Shown here: one piece after another, positions 26,144 through 35,226 of the stretch
Numbering within the stretch: position 1 is the first letter of the stretch
Layout: the number at the start of each line of letters is the position of its first letter
Source of the DNA: DATFQI01 sp963831105
GTDB lineage: Bacteria; Actinomycetota; Thermoleophilia; Solirubrobacterales; Solirubrobacteraceae
NCBI GenBank assembly: GCA_963831105.1
Contig: CAWHOS010000003.1
Coordinates: 744,001 to 808,000, forward strand
Length of the DNA stretch: 64,000 nt
Reading direction: 5' to 3'
The notes under the pieces: model-generated
What the model was told of the DNA's origin: nothing
The model's database searches: none
The model's input: the letters and a program-made list of their open reading frames with translations, nothing else
Translations under genes and position numbers: made by a program

Positions 26144-26946
26144 GCCGCGCGCGCCATCGGCACCATCCGCACCCGCTCGGGCAGGACGGGCACGACCACG
26201 CGCTTGACGTACTCCGCCCCGCCGTGCAGCGCGGCGGCGCGCAGCGGGTCCCAGGAGAAGCCGTACTGCTCGCGCACCCGCGGCGGCAGCAGGCCGACCG
26301 TGATCTGGTTGACGAGCTCGAGCACGGGCCGCATGTGCAGCGGCACGGGCGGGCGCAGCACGATCTCGACGGCCAGCTCGCGGGCCTGCGGCGTGACGAC
26401 CAGCTCCGGGCTCGCGTAGCGCTCGGCCATGTAGGCCTCGAAGGCCTCGATGTCGGCTGGCATGTCGCGCTCGCGCAGGCCGAAGCAGCGGCCGACGACG
26501 CGGTAGTCGCGCCACAGGTCGTCCTTCTCGTCGCGGTCCAGCGTGCGGGCGTACTTCGAGTGGACGAGCATCGCCGACTCCGCCAGCGCGGCGAGGATCC
26601 ACAAGAGGTGCTCGGGGTCGTCGCCGCGGTAGGGCGTGCCGGCGGGGAACGGCCCGGCGGGCTCGCTGAGCGCGCCCTCGACCCGGCGGTGCATGGCCCG
26701 CACGCGCGCGGTGAGCCGGTCCGCCTGGCGGCGGGTGCCGAACGCGATCGCGTTCATCACGGTCGCGGTGCGCTCGAGCCGCGCGTACGGGTCGTCGAGC
26801 GCGCCCGTGTGGGCGAAGAAGCCCGCGAAGGCGACGGGGTGGGCGGCCATGATCAGCAGCGCCCGCGGCCCGGAGAGGGCGGTCACGCGGTCGCCGACCA
26901 CGCGGCGCAGCATCGAGTCGTCGGTGAAGTAGCCGTCGGGCGCCAT
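26140..26946 (-). CDS. Oxygenase MpaB family protein (DUF2236)
   Basis: A 268-residue member of DUF2236, a family that includes the latex-clearing protein and MpaB haem-dependent oxygenases. Typical blocks are LLIMAAHPVAFAGFFAHTG, RTATVMNAIAFGT with the Lcp-like arginine, HLLWILAALAES and a late HMRPVLELVN. Haem binding is inferred from the family. ATG 26946 has GAGGGG six bases upstream; a GTG at 26973 would add nine residues. Its promoter region is shared with the divergent precorrin-2 dehydrogenase gene. Confidence 0.85.
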   Translation of the reverse strand: MAPDGYFTDDSMLRRVVGDRVTALSGPRALLIMAAHPVAFAGFFAHTGALDDPYARLERTATVMNAIAFGTRRQADRLTARVRAMHRRVEGALSEPAGPFPAGTPYRGDDPEHLLWILAALAESAMLVHSKYARTLDRDEKDDLWRDYRVVGRCFGLRERDMPADIEAFEAYMAERYASPELVVTPQARELAVEIVLRPPVPLHMRPVLELVNQITVGLLPPRVREQYGFSWDPLRAAALHGGAEYVKRVVVPVLPERVRMVPMARAA

Positions 26947-26973
26947 CCTCAACCCCTCGTACGGGGCTCCCAC

Positions 26974-26979
26974 TACCCT
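26974..26979 (+). promoter_or_regulatory. -10 box of leaderless promoter for precorrin-2 dehydrogenase
   Basis: TACCCT, exactly 7 bases before the ATG at 26987; probable start of the tetrapyrrole/cytochrome c gene series. Confidence 0.55.
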
Positions 26980-26986
26980 GGATCGT

Positions 26987-27730
26987 ATGCCCGCCCAGGC
27001 CTACGCCGGCAAGGAGTGCGTCTGCCAGTTCCGCAAGGGGATCTGCGACCAGACGTGCGTGCAGGGGATGCTCGAGACCCCCTTCTACATCGCCTGCCTG
27101 AAGCTGACCGGGCGGCGCTGCCTCGTCGTCGGCGGCGGCGACATCGGCCTCGAGAAGGTCGAGGGCCTGCTGGCCTGCGACGCGAAGGTCGTGCTCGTCG
27201 CGCCGGAGGCGATCGAGCCTCTGCAGGAGCTGGCGAGCGAGGGCTCGATCGAGTGGGTCCGCCGCGAGTACGTCCCCGAGGACCTCGAGCGCACGTTCAT
27301 CGCGATCGCCGCGACGAACGACACCGACGTCAACATCCGCGTCTACGAGGACGCCGAGCGCCGCGCGATGCTCGTCAACATCGTCGACGTCCCGCCGCTG
27401 TGCAACTTCATCCTGCCGGCGATCGTCCGCACCGGGCCGCTGGCGATCGCGATCTCAACCGCCGGCGCCTCGCCGGCGCTGGCCAAGCGGATCAAGCGCC
27501 AGATCGCCGATGAGTACGGCGAGCCCTACGCGCGGCTGGCCGTCCTGCTCAACGAGGCGCGCGGCTGGGCCAAGGGCACGCTGCCGACCTACCAGGACCG
27601 CAAGGAGTTCTTCGAGGGGATCGTCAACGGCGATCCCGACCCGGTCGCGCTGCTGCGCGCCGGCGACGAGGCCGCCGTCCGCGCGCTGATCGCCGATGCG
27701 CAGCGGGCGCACGCGCCCGCCCCGGCCTGA
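26987..27730 (+). CDS. Precorrin-2 dehydrogenase / sirohydrochlorin ferrochelatase-like protein with cysteine-rich N-terminus
   Basis: A 247-residue protein of the Met8p/CysG N-terminal family, which oxidises precorrin-2 with NAD and may insert iron to give sirohaem. The Rossmann segment CLVVGGGDIGLEKVEGLL and the FIAIAATNDTDVN and CNFILPAIVRTGPLAIAISTAGASPALAKRIK blocks are diagnostic. Ahead of the usual start (TPFYIACLKLTGR) lies an extra 30 residues with four cysteines (GKECVCQFRKGICDQTC), which could bind a metal or an iron-sulphur cluster; I know no standard member with this. It fits with cobA further down the cluster. Confidence 0.9.
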   Translation: MPAQAYAGKECVCQFRKGICDQTCVQGMLETPFYIACLKLTGRRCLVVGGGDIGLEKVEGLLACDAKVVLVAPEAIEPLQELASEGSIEWVRREYVPEDLERTFIAIAATNDTDVNIRVYEDAERRAMLVNIVDVPPLCNFILPAIVRTGPLAIAISTAGASPALAKRIKRQIADEYGEPYARLAVLLNEARGWAKGTLPTYQDRKEFFEGIVNGDPDPVALLRAGDEAAVRALIADAQRAHAPAPA

Positions 27731-27753
27731 CCCGGCCGTCTACCCTGCCGGGC

Positions 27754-28225
27754 ATCCGCACCGGGATCCTCACCGTCTCCACGTCCGTCTCGCGCCGCGA
27801 GAAGGAGGACCTGTCGGGCCCTCGGCTGGCCGCGGCGGCCGAGCAGGCCGGCTGCGAGGTGGTCGCGATGGAGGTCGTCCCAGACGACTTCTCGCTGATC
27901 GAGGACCGGCTGAACTCCCTGATCGACGCGGGCTGCGACCTGATCTTCACGACGGGCGGGACGGGGCTGACGCCCGACGACATCACCCCGGAGGCGACGC
28001 GCGCGGTGCTCGACCGCGAGGCGCCTGGCTTCGCCGAGGCGCTGCGCGCCGAGAGCGTGCGCCACACGCCGATGGGGATCCTCTCGCGCGGGATCTCCGG
28101 GATCTCGAACCACACGCTGATCGTCAACTTCCCGGGCTCGCCGAAGGCGGTCGAGGAGGGCTTCGGCGTGATCGCCCCGACGCTGCGGCACGTGGTGCGC
28201 ACGCTGCGCGGCGACTCGTCGCACC

Positions 28226-28239
<14 letters not shown>
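27754..28239 (+). CDS. moaB: Molybdenum cofactor biosynthesis protein MoaB/MogA family
   Basis: About 161 residues of the MogA/MoaB molybdopterin-binding fold, which adenylylates molybdopterin. TTGGTGLTPDD and NFPGSPKAVEEGF are the substrate-binding motifs. No ATG, GTG or TTG precedes the conserved start (RTGILTVSTS). Candidates are an ATC at 27754, exactly 7 bases after a TACCCT box (27741-27746) as for the leaderless genes here, a CTG at 27745, or a CTG at 27727 overlapping the previous stop (CTGA). A base error in the start codon is also possible. ccmA overlaps its end by 14 bases. Confidence 0.85.
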
Positions 28240-29001
<762 letters not shown>

Positions 29002-29005
<4 letters not shown>

Positions 29006-29721
29006 GCGCGCCGGTGCGGGAGCGCACGGCGCCGCGCGCCACGCCGACCCGCGCGGTCGTCGCGGCGCTGATCCGCAAGGACCTGCGGCTCGAGCTGCGC
29101 ACGCGCGAGTCGGTGCCCGCGATGGCGCTGTTCAGCGTGTCGACGTTCGTGCTCTTCCACTTCGGGCTCGACGCGCGCTCGCTCGAGGGCGATCTGGCCG
29201 CGGGCGTGTTCTGGGTGACGATGCTGTTCGCGGCCGTGCTGGCGGTCAACCGGCAGTTCGTCGCCGAGCGCGAAGAGGGCGGCTTCGACGGCTTCCTGCT
29301 CGCCCCCGTCGACCGCACCGCGCTGTTCGTCGCCAAGGCGACCGTGCTCTTCTGCTTCCTGCTGGCACTGCAGGTCGTGGCCGTGCCCGCCTTCGCGATC
29401 CTGCTGCTCGAGCCCTCGCCCGGCCCGGGCCTGCTCGAGCTGATCGGGCTGCTCGTGCTCGCCGACGCGGGCATCGCCGTGGTCGGCACCCTGGTCGGCG
29501 CGCTCGCCGTGCAGACGCGCGCCCGCGAGGTGATCGTGCCGCTGCTCGCGCTGCCGCTGATGATCCCCGTGGTGATCGCCGCCGCGCGGGGCACCGCGCC
29601 GCTGTGGCTGGAGGCCGGTTCGGCGGCCGTACCTGGCCGCTGGCCGCTGATCCTCGGGCTCTATGATCTCGTGTTCGGACTGCTCGCCTACGCGGTCTTC
29701 GACTACCTCCTCGACGAGTGA
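29002..29721 (+). CDS. ccmB: Haem exporter permease CcmB
   Basis: A 239-residue membrane protein with six predicted helices. The N-terminus ALIRKDLRLELRTRESVPAM is the usual CcmB start, followed by LAAGVFWVTMLFAAVLAVNRQF and the EREEGGFDGFLLAPVDR loop, both typical. It forms the membrane part of the CcmAB transporter. Overlaps ccmA (ATGA at 29002-29005) and ccmC (GTGA at 29718-29721). Confidence 0.9.
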
Positions 29722-30455
29722 CGCACGCCAAGTTCTCCAGGGGCCTCGTCCCCCTCTCGATCCTCACCGTCGCCCTCCTCGTCGGCGGCTTCGCGATGGT
29801 GTTCTTCTACGCGCCCAACGAGGCCGACCAGGGCTTCGTGCAGAAGATCTTCTACCTGCACGTGCCGCTGGCGATCGTCGCGCTGATCGGCTTCGTGGCC
29901 GGCGGGGTCTACGGGATCCGCTTCCTGCGCAAGGGCGACCGCACGGACGACCTGCGCTCCTACGTGGCGATCCACGTCTCGCTGATCCTCGCCGTCGCCG
30001 CGCTGATCACGGGCTCGATCTGGGCCAAGGCGTCGTGGGGCTCCTGGTGGGTCTGGGACGAGCCGACGCTGGTCTCCTTCCTGATCGTGTTCCTGCTCTA
30101 CGCCTGCTACCAGCCGCTGCGCTTCTCGATCGAGGACCCGGAGCGCCAGGCCCGCTATGCCGCCGTGTTCGCGATCGTCGGCGGCGCGTTCGTACCGCTG
30201 AACTTCATGGCCGTGCGCGCGGCCGAGTCGCTCGTGCACCCGCGCGTGCTGTCCACCACGGGCGGCGCGATGCCCGGCTCGATGCGCCTCACGTTCCTGG
30301 TCTGCCTCGCCGGCATGGCGCTGCTGTTCGTGACGCTGTGCAAGTACGAGCTGACCTCCAAGCAGGCGACGTTCGCGCTGCGGTCGCTCAAGCGCCGCAT
30401 GGCCGGCGACGACGACTGGGTCCCCGTCCGCCGCAGCGCGGCCCCGCAGCTGTGA
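29718..30455 (+). CDS. ccmC: Cytochrome c biogenesis protein CcmC (haem-handling, CcsA family)
   Basis: A 245-residue integral membrane protein with six helices and the haem-handling tryptophan-rich motif WGSWWVWD in the periplasmic loop; flanking histidines (YLHVPLAI and ESLVHPRV) are in the right places to hold haem. CcmC loads haem onto CcmE. Starts at GTG 29718 coupled to ccmB. ccmE is not found in this window. Confidence 0.93.
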   Translation: MTHAKFSRGLVPLSILTVALLVGGFAMVFFYAPNEADQGFVQKIFYLHVPLAIVALIGFVAGGVYGIRFLRKGDRTDDLRSYVAIHVSLILAVAALITGSIWAKASWGSWWVWDEPTLVSFLIVFLLYACYQPLRFSIEDPERQARYAAVFAIVGGAFVPLNFMAVRAAESLVHPRVLSTTGGAMPGSMRLTFLVCLAGMALLFVTLCKYELTSKQATFALRSLKRRMAGDDDWVPVRRSAAPQL

Positions 30456-30652
30456 ACCCCGCGCTCCCGCTCGACGACGCCGGCCCGTACGTGGCCGCCG
30501 CCTACCTGGTCTTCCTCGCGCTCGTGCTGATCTACGTCGCGATCATGGCCGTCAAGCTCTCGCGCATCAGCCGTGACATCGCCGAGCTGGCGGAGCTCGC
30601 GCAGCGCCGAGAGGACGAGCGCGAGCCGCAGCGCGAGGCGGTGCCGCGGTGA
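30452..30652 (+). CDS. Small single-helix membrane protein, CcmD-like
   Basis: A 66-residue protein with one membrane helix (AAYLVFLALVLIYVAIMAVKL) followed by a charged, probably coiled tail. Size, topology and position directly after ccmC match CcmD, which helps release holo-CcmE from CcmABC. Sequence conservation of CcmD is low, so the call rests on context. Overlaps ccmC (GTGA) and hemA (GTGA). Confidence 0.75.
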   Translation: MNPALPLDDAGPYVAAAYLVFLALVLIYVAIMAVKLSRISRDIAELAELAQRREDEREPQREAVPR

Positions 30653-31971
30653 GCGAGCTGCTCGCCCTCGGCACCTCGCACAAGACGGCGCCGCTGGCGC
30701 TGCGCGAGAAGCTCGCGCTGCTCGACGGCGGCGCGGAGGCGCTGATCCGCGAGCTGACCGGCCACGACAGCATCGCCGAGGCCGTCGCGATCTCCACCTG
30801 CAACCGCACCGAGCTCTACCTCGTCGTCTCCGACCCCGTCGAGGCCGAGTCGTACGTGCTGGGCCTGCTCGCGCGCCGCGCGGCGATCCGGCCCACCGAG
30901 CTGATGGGCAGCATGTACTCGCTGCGCAACTGCGACGCCGCGCGCCACCTGTACCGCGTGACGAGCGGCCTCGAGTCGATGATCGTGGGCGAGGCCGAGG
31001 TCCAGGGCCAGGTCAAGCGCGCGTACGAGCGCGCGCTCGCCACCCGCACGACCGGGCCGATGACGAACAAGCTCTTCCGCGCCGCGCTGGCCACCGGCAA
31101 GCGCGTGCGCACGGAGACGGCGATCTCCGCCGGCCGCGCCTCCGTGGCCTCCGTCGCGGTCGATGCCGCCCGCGACGCGCTCGGCGACCTGCGCGAGCGC
31201 CACGTCGTGATCATCGGCGCCGGCGAGACCGCCGAGCTGACGGCGCAGGCGCTGCACGACCAGGGCGTGAGCACGATGTTCGTCGCCAACCGCCGGCGCG
31301 AGCGGGCGATCGCGCTCGCGCGGCGCTTCGGCGGGGCCTCGGGCTCGTTCGACGCGCTGCCCGGCGAGCTCGAGCGCGCCGACATCGTGATCGCCTCCAC
31401 CGCGTCGCCGCACACGCTGCTCGGCGCCGAGGAGATCGGCGAGGTGATGGTGGCCCGGCGCGGGCGGCCGCTGCTGCTCGTCGACCTCGCGGTGCCGCGA
31501 GACATCGACGCGCAGTGCAACGAGCTGGCCGGCGTGACGGTGCTCGACATGGACGCGCTCCAGGACACGGTCACCCGCCACATGCAGGTGCGCCGGGCCG
31601 AGGCGCAGCGCGCCGAGGGCATCGTCGAGGAGGAGATCCAGGGCTTCGCGGGCTGGCTCGGCCAGCTCGAGGTGCTGCCGACCCTGTCCGCTCTGCGCGC
31701 GCGTGGCGACGAGGTCGTCGAGCGGCTGCTGGCCGAGAACGCCGGCCGCTGGGAAGGCCTGACCGAGGCCGACCACGAGCGCGTCGAGACGCTGGCCCGC
31801 ACCGTCGTCAAGCGCCTCCTGCACGAGCCGACGATGCGCGTGAAGGGCCTCGAGGCCGAGCAGCGCCACGCCCGCCTGCAGCTCCTGCGCGAGCTGTTCG
31901 GGCTCGAGGAGGCCGACGCGGAGGCGGACGACGCCGCCCCCGCCGAGGTCCGCTCCCTGCGCCCACGTTGA
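30649..31971 (+). CDS. hemA: Glutamyl-tRNA reductase
   Basis: A 440-residue enzyme reducing glutamyl-tRNA(Glu) to glutamate-1-semialdehyde, first step of C5 tetrapyrrole synthesis. N-terminal GTSHKTAPLALREKLA and STCNRTELY with the catalytic cysteine, then GEAEVQGQVKRAYE, the NADPH-binding VVIIGAGETAELTAQAL, and a C-terminal dimerisation helix region. GTG start coupled to the preceding small gene; overlaps hemC by TTGA. hemL and hemB are not in the window. Confidence 0.96.
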   Translation: MSELLALGTSHKTAPLALREKLALLDGGAEALIRELTGHDSIAEAVAISTCNRTELYLVVSDPVEAESYVLGLLARRAAIRPTELMGSMYSLRNCDAARHLYRVTSGLESMIVGEAEVQGQVKRAYERALATRTTGPMTNKLFRAALATGKRVRTETAISAGRASVASVAVDAARDALGDLRERHVVIIGAGETAELTAQALHDQGVSTMFVANRRRERAIALARRFGGASGSFDALPGELERADIVIASTASPHTLLGAEEIGEVMVARRGRPLLLVDLAVPRDIDAQCNELAGVTVLDMDALQDTVTRHMQVRRAEAQRAEGIVEEEIQGFAGWLGQLEVLPTLSALRARGDEVVERLLAENAGRWEGLTEADHERVETLARTVVKRLLHEPTMRVKGLEAEQRHARLQLLRELFGLEEADAEADDAAPAEVRSLRPR

Positions 31972-32858
31972 CCGCCCTGCGCATCGGCACCCGCGGCAGC
32001 CGGCTGGCCCTCGCCCAGGCCCGGGCCGTCGCGAAGGCGATCGAGGGCGAGACCGAGCTCGTCGAGATCACGACGGCCGGCGACGTCGACCGCGCGCGCG
32101 GCGACAAGTCGCGCTGGACCGGCGCGCTCGAGGCCGCGCTGCTGGCCGGCGACATCGACCTCGCGGTGCACTCCGCCAAGGACGTGCCGGGCGAGCTGGC
32201 CGAGGGCACCGCGATCGTCGCCGCCCCGCGCCGCGCCGACCCGTTCGACGTGCTCGTCGGCGAGGACGACCTCGCCGGGGTGCGCGAGGGCGCCCGCGTC
32301 GGCACCAGCGCGCTGCGCCGCAAGGCCCAGCTGCTCGCCGCCCGGCCCGACCTGGAGATCCTCGAGCTGCGCGGCAACGTCGACACGCGGCTGCGCAAGC
32401 TCGCGGCGGGCGAGGCCGACGTGATCGTCCTCGCCGCCGCAGGGCTGGCACGGCTCGACCGCATGCGCGAGGCCGGCGGGCGGCTCGACGCCGAGCTGTT
32501 CGTGCCGGCCGCCGGCCAGGGCGTGATCGCCGTCCAGGCGAGGGCCGGTACTCCCGCCGCCGATGCCGCCTCCGCCGTGTCCCATGCGGCCACGATGGCG
32601 TGCCTGCAGGCGGAACGGGCCGCGATCCGGGCGCTCGGGGCGAGTTGTCACGCTCCCGTGGGAGTTTCGGCGCTGCTCGACGCAGAGACGTTGCACATTC
32701 GGGGGTTCGCGGGCCTGCCCGACGGCTCCGAGTGGGTGCTCGACGAGCACGCGGCGCCCGCCGCGCGACCCGAGGACGCCGGCCGCGAGCTCGCGCGGCG
32801 GATGCAGCTCGCCGGCGCGGGCGACGTGCTGCGCCGCGCCGAGGAGCTCGCGGCGTGA
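31968..32858 (+). CDS. hemC: Porphobilinogen deaminase (hydroxymethylbilane synthase)
   Basis: A 296-residue enzyme joining four porphobilinogens into hydroxymethylbilane. Landmarks: RIGTRGSRLALAQA start, HSAKDVPGEL, GTSALRRKAQL, and the dipyrromethane-cofactor cysteine in GASCHAPVGV. Start is the TTG at 31968 overlapping the hemA stop; the next methionine would remove the conserved N-terminus. Overlaps the cobA-hemD gene (GTGA at 32855). Confidence 0.96.
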   Translation: MTALRIGTRGSRLALAQARAVAKAIEGETELVEITTAGDVDRARGDKSRWTGALEAALLAGDIDLAVHSAKDVPGELAEGTAIVAAPRRADPFDVLVGEDDLAGVREGARVGTSALRRKAQLLAARPDLEILELRGNVDTRLRKLAAGEADVIVLAAAGLARLDRMREAGGRLDAELFVPAAGQGVIAVQARAGTPAADAASAVSHAATMACLQAERAAIRALGASCHAPVGVSALLDAETLHIRGFAGLPDGSEWVLDEHAAPAARPEDAGRELARRMQLAGAGDVLRRAEELAA

Positions 32859-34346
32859 GCGGCCGCGCGGGCAGCGGCGGCGGCGGGATCGTCCACCTCG
32901 TCGGCGCGGGACCCGGCGACCCGGGCCTGCTCACGCTGCGCGCCGTCGAGCTGATCGCGCAGGCCGACGTGATCCTCCACGACCGGCTGATCCCGGCCGA
33001 GGCGCTCGCGCACGCGCGCCCGGACGCGGAGCTCGTCTACGTCGGCAAGGAGGGCGCGGGGGCGCAGATCCCCCAGGAGGACACGGACCAGTTCCTGCTC
33101 GAGCACGCGCGCGCCGGCCGCCGCGTGGTGCGGCTCAAGGGCGGCGACCCGTTCGTGTTCGGCCGCGGCGGCGAGGAGGCGCTGCTCCTGCGCGAGGCGG
33201 GCATCCCGTTCGAGGTCGTGCCGGGCATCACCGCCGGCGTGGCCGCGCCCGCCTACGCGGGCATCCCCGTGACCCAGCGCGAGATCGCCAGCGGCGTCGC
33301 GTTCGTCACGGGCCACGAGGACCCGGCCAAGCCGGAGTCCCAGCTCGACTGGCCCGCGCTCGCCGCCTTCCCGGGCACGCTCGTCTTCTACATGGGCGTG
33401 CGCGCCCTGCCGCGGATCGCGCAGCAACTCGTCCAGGGCGGCCGCAGCCCCGACGAGCCCGTCGCGGTCGTGGAGCGCGGCACGCTGCCGGGCCAGCGCA
33501 CGCTGCTCGCCACCCTGGCCGACGTCGCCGAGCGGGCGGCGGAGGAGGGCATCCGCGCGCCGGCGATCACGCTCGTCGGTCCGGTCGCCGCCCTGCGCGA
33601 GCAGATCGCCTGGCTGGAGTCGCGGCCGCTGCACGGGCGCACGATCGCCGTCACGCGCGCGCGGGCGCAGGCGAGCGCGCTCGCGAAGCGCCTGCGCGAC
33701 CTCGGCGCGACGGTGGTGGAGGCGCCGGCGATCCGGATCGAGCCGCTCCCCGCCGCCAAGCCCGACCTGAGCCGCTACGACCTCGTCGCGGTCACCTCCC
33801 CCAACGGCGCCGAGCGGCTGCTCTCACTGCTGCGCGACGCGCGCGAGCTGGCCGGGATCACGGTCGCGGCGATCGGCCCCGGGACGGCGCGCGCCCTGCG
33901 CGAGCGCGGGGTCGAGCCCGACGTCGTCCCCGAGCGCGCCGTCGCGGAGGGGCTGGTCGAGGCGCTGCGCGACGTGCCGGTCACGCGCGCCCTGATCGCG
34001 CGCGCCGCCGAGGGCCGCGACGTCCTGCCGGACGCGCTGCGCGAGCGCGGCGCCGAGGTCGACCTCCTGGCGCTCTACGAGACGGTCGCCGAGCCGCTCG
34101 GCGAGGACACGCGAGCGGCCGCGGCGGCGGCCGACTACCTCACGTTCACCTCGGCCTCGTCGGTGCGGTTCTACGTCGCAGGCGTCCGGAGAGCTCCACG
34201 GCCCGCGGATCGCCTCGATCGGGCCCGCGACCAGCGCCGCGCTGCGCGAGCACGGCGCCGAGCCGGACCTCGAGGCCGACCCCCACACGCCCGACGGGCT
34301 CGTCGAGGCGCTGCTGAGGGACGCAGAACGGCGCGGCGGGCGCTAG
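32855..34346 (+). CDS. cobA-hemD: Fused uroporphyrinogen-III C-methyltransferase and uroporphyrinogen-III synthase (one apparent inserted base)
   Basis: Bifunctional protein of about 496 residues. Residues 10-250 are SUMT (HLVGAGPGDPGLLTLRA, VRLKGGDPFVFGRG, VVPGITAGVAAPAYAGIP, FYMG), which makes precorrin-2; residues 260-496 are uroporphyrinogen-III synthase (TIAVTRARAQASAL, VTSPNGAERL, LTFTSASSVRFY). Near 34181-34184 one extra base breaks the synthase; dropping it continues SGELHGPRIASIGPATSAALREHG to the TAG at 34344-34346. Without correction the frame runs antisense through the next gene. The fusion lets one polypeptide close the ring and direct product to the sirohaem/corrin branch. The stop shares CTAG with the convergent peptidase gene. 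Confidence 0.9.
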
Positions 34347-35191
34347 ACCTCGTCGACGGAGAAGGTGTCGCAGTCGGCGGGCTCGCCGGCCGACTGGCCC
34401 GTCTTGAACCACTTCGCCCGCTGGGCCGAGGACCCGTGGGTGAACGAGTCCGGGCGCACCTCGCCCGTCGCGCGGCGCTGGAGGCGGTCGTCGCCGACGG
34501 CCTCCGAGGCCTTGATCGCCTCCTCGACGTCGCCCGCGTCGAGCTGGTCGAAGACCGAGTGCGCCCACACGCCCGCGTAGCAGTCGGCCTGCAGCTCGAG
34601 CCGGACGGAGAGCGCGTTCGCCTGGTCCGGGTCCGAGCGCTGCAGGCGATGGACCTCGTCGCTGGTGCCGCGCAGGTGCTGCACGTGATGGCCGACCTCG
34701 TGCGCGATCACGTACGCCCACGCGAAGTCGCCCGGCGCCCCGAGCTGGCGCTCCATGTCGCCGAAGAAGCTGAGGTCCAGGTACACGCGCTCGTCGGCCG
34801 GGCAGTAGAACGGGCCGACCGCCGAGCTCGCGGAGCCGCAGCCCGTCGAGACGGCGTCGCGGTAGAGGTAGAGCTTGGCGTCGCGGTAGCCGCCGCCGAA
34901 CGTGCGCGACCAGGTGCTCTGGGCCGAGTCGAAGACGTACTCGCTGAAGTCCCGCAGGTCGCGCTCGGGGTCCTGGCCGGCGGGGATCGCGCCGCCGTCC
35001 GGCGCCTGCGCGCCGTCGTCGAAGGCCGTCGGCACCGCGAATCCGCTCCCGCCCGAGAGCAGCTGGAAGGCCACGAACACGAGCACGCCGACGAGCCCCA
35101 GGCCGCTCGGGATCGCCACCCGGCCGCCCGGCCCGCGGCTTCCGCGGGCGTCGATCGTGTTGCCGCTCGAGCGACCTCGCTTCCAACGCAT
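34343..35191 (-). CDS. Neutral zinc metallopeptidase, YpfJ family
   Basis: A 282-residue membrane-anchored protein. After a basic arginine-rich cytosolic start comes one membrane helix (GLVGVLVFVAFQLLS) and an extracellular domain with the zinc motif AHEVGHHVQH, the ELQADCYAGVW third-ligand region and cysteines. DUF/pfam neutral zinc metallopeptidase YpfJ is the family; substrates are unknown. ATG 35191 lies 7 bases from a TACGTT box. Ends in a CTAG shared with cobA-hemD. Confidence 0.9.
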   Translation of the reverse strand: MRWKRGRSSGNTIDARGSRGPGGRVAIPSGLGLVGVLVFVAFQLLSGGSGFAVPTAFDDGAQAPDGGAIPAGQDPERDLRDFSEYVFDSAQSTWSRTFGGGYRDAKLYLYRDAVSTGCGSASSAVGPFYCPADERVYLDLSFFGDMERQLGAPGDFAWAYVIAHEVGHHVQHLRGTSDEVHRLQRSDPDQANALSVRLELQADCYAGVWAHSVFDQLDAGDVEEAIKASEAVGDDRLQRRATGEVRPDSFTHGSSAQRAKWFKTGQSAGEPADCDTFSVDEV

Positions 35192-35198
35192 GTCGTCG

Positions 35199-35219
35199 AA
35201 CGTACCCACTCGGCACAAT
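35199..35219. promoter_or_regulatory. Divergent promoters (metallopeptidase / SAM hydrolase)
   Basis: Minus-strand TACGTT (35204-35199) is 7 bases from the peptidase ATG; plus-strand CACAAT (35214-35219) is 7 bases from the ATG at 35227. The boxes are back-to-back, 9 bases apart. Confidence 0.45.
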
Positions 35220-35226
35220 GGCGCAC

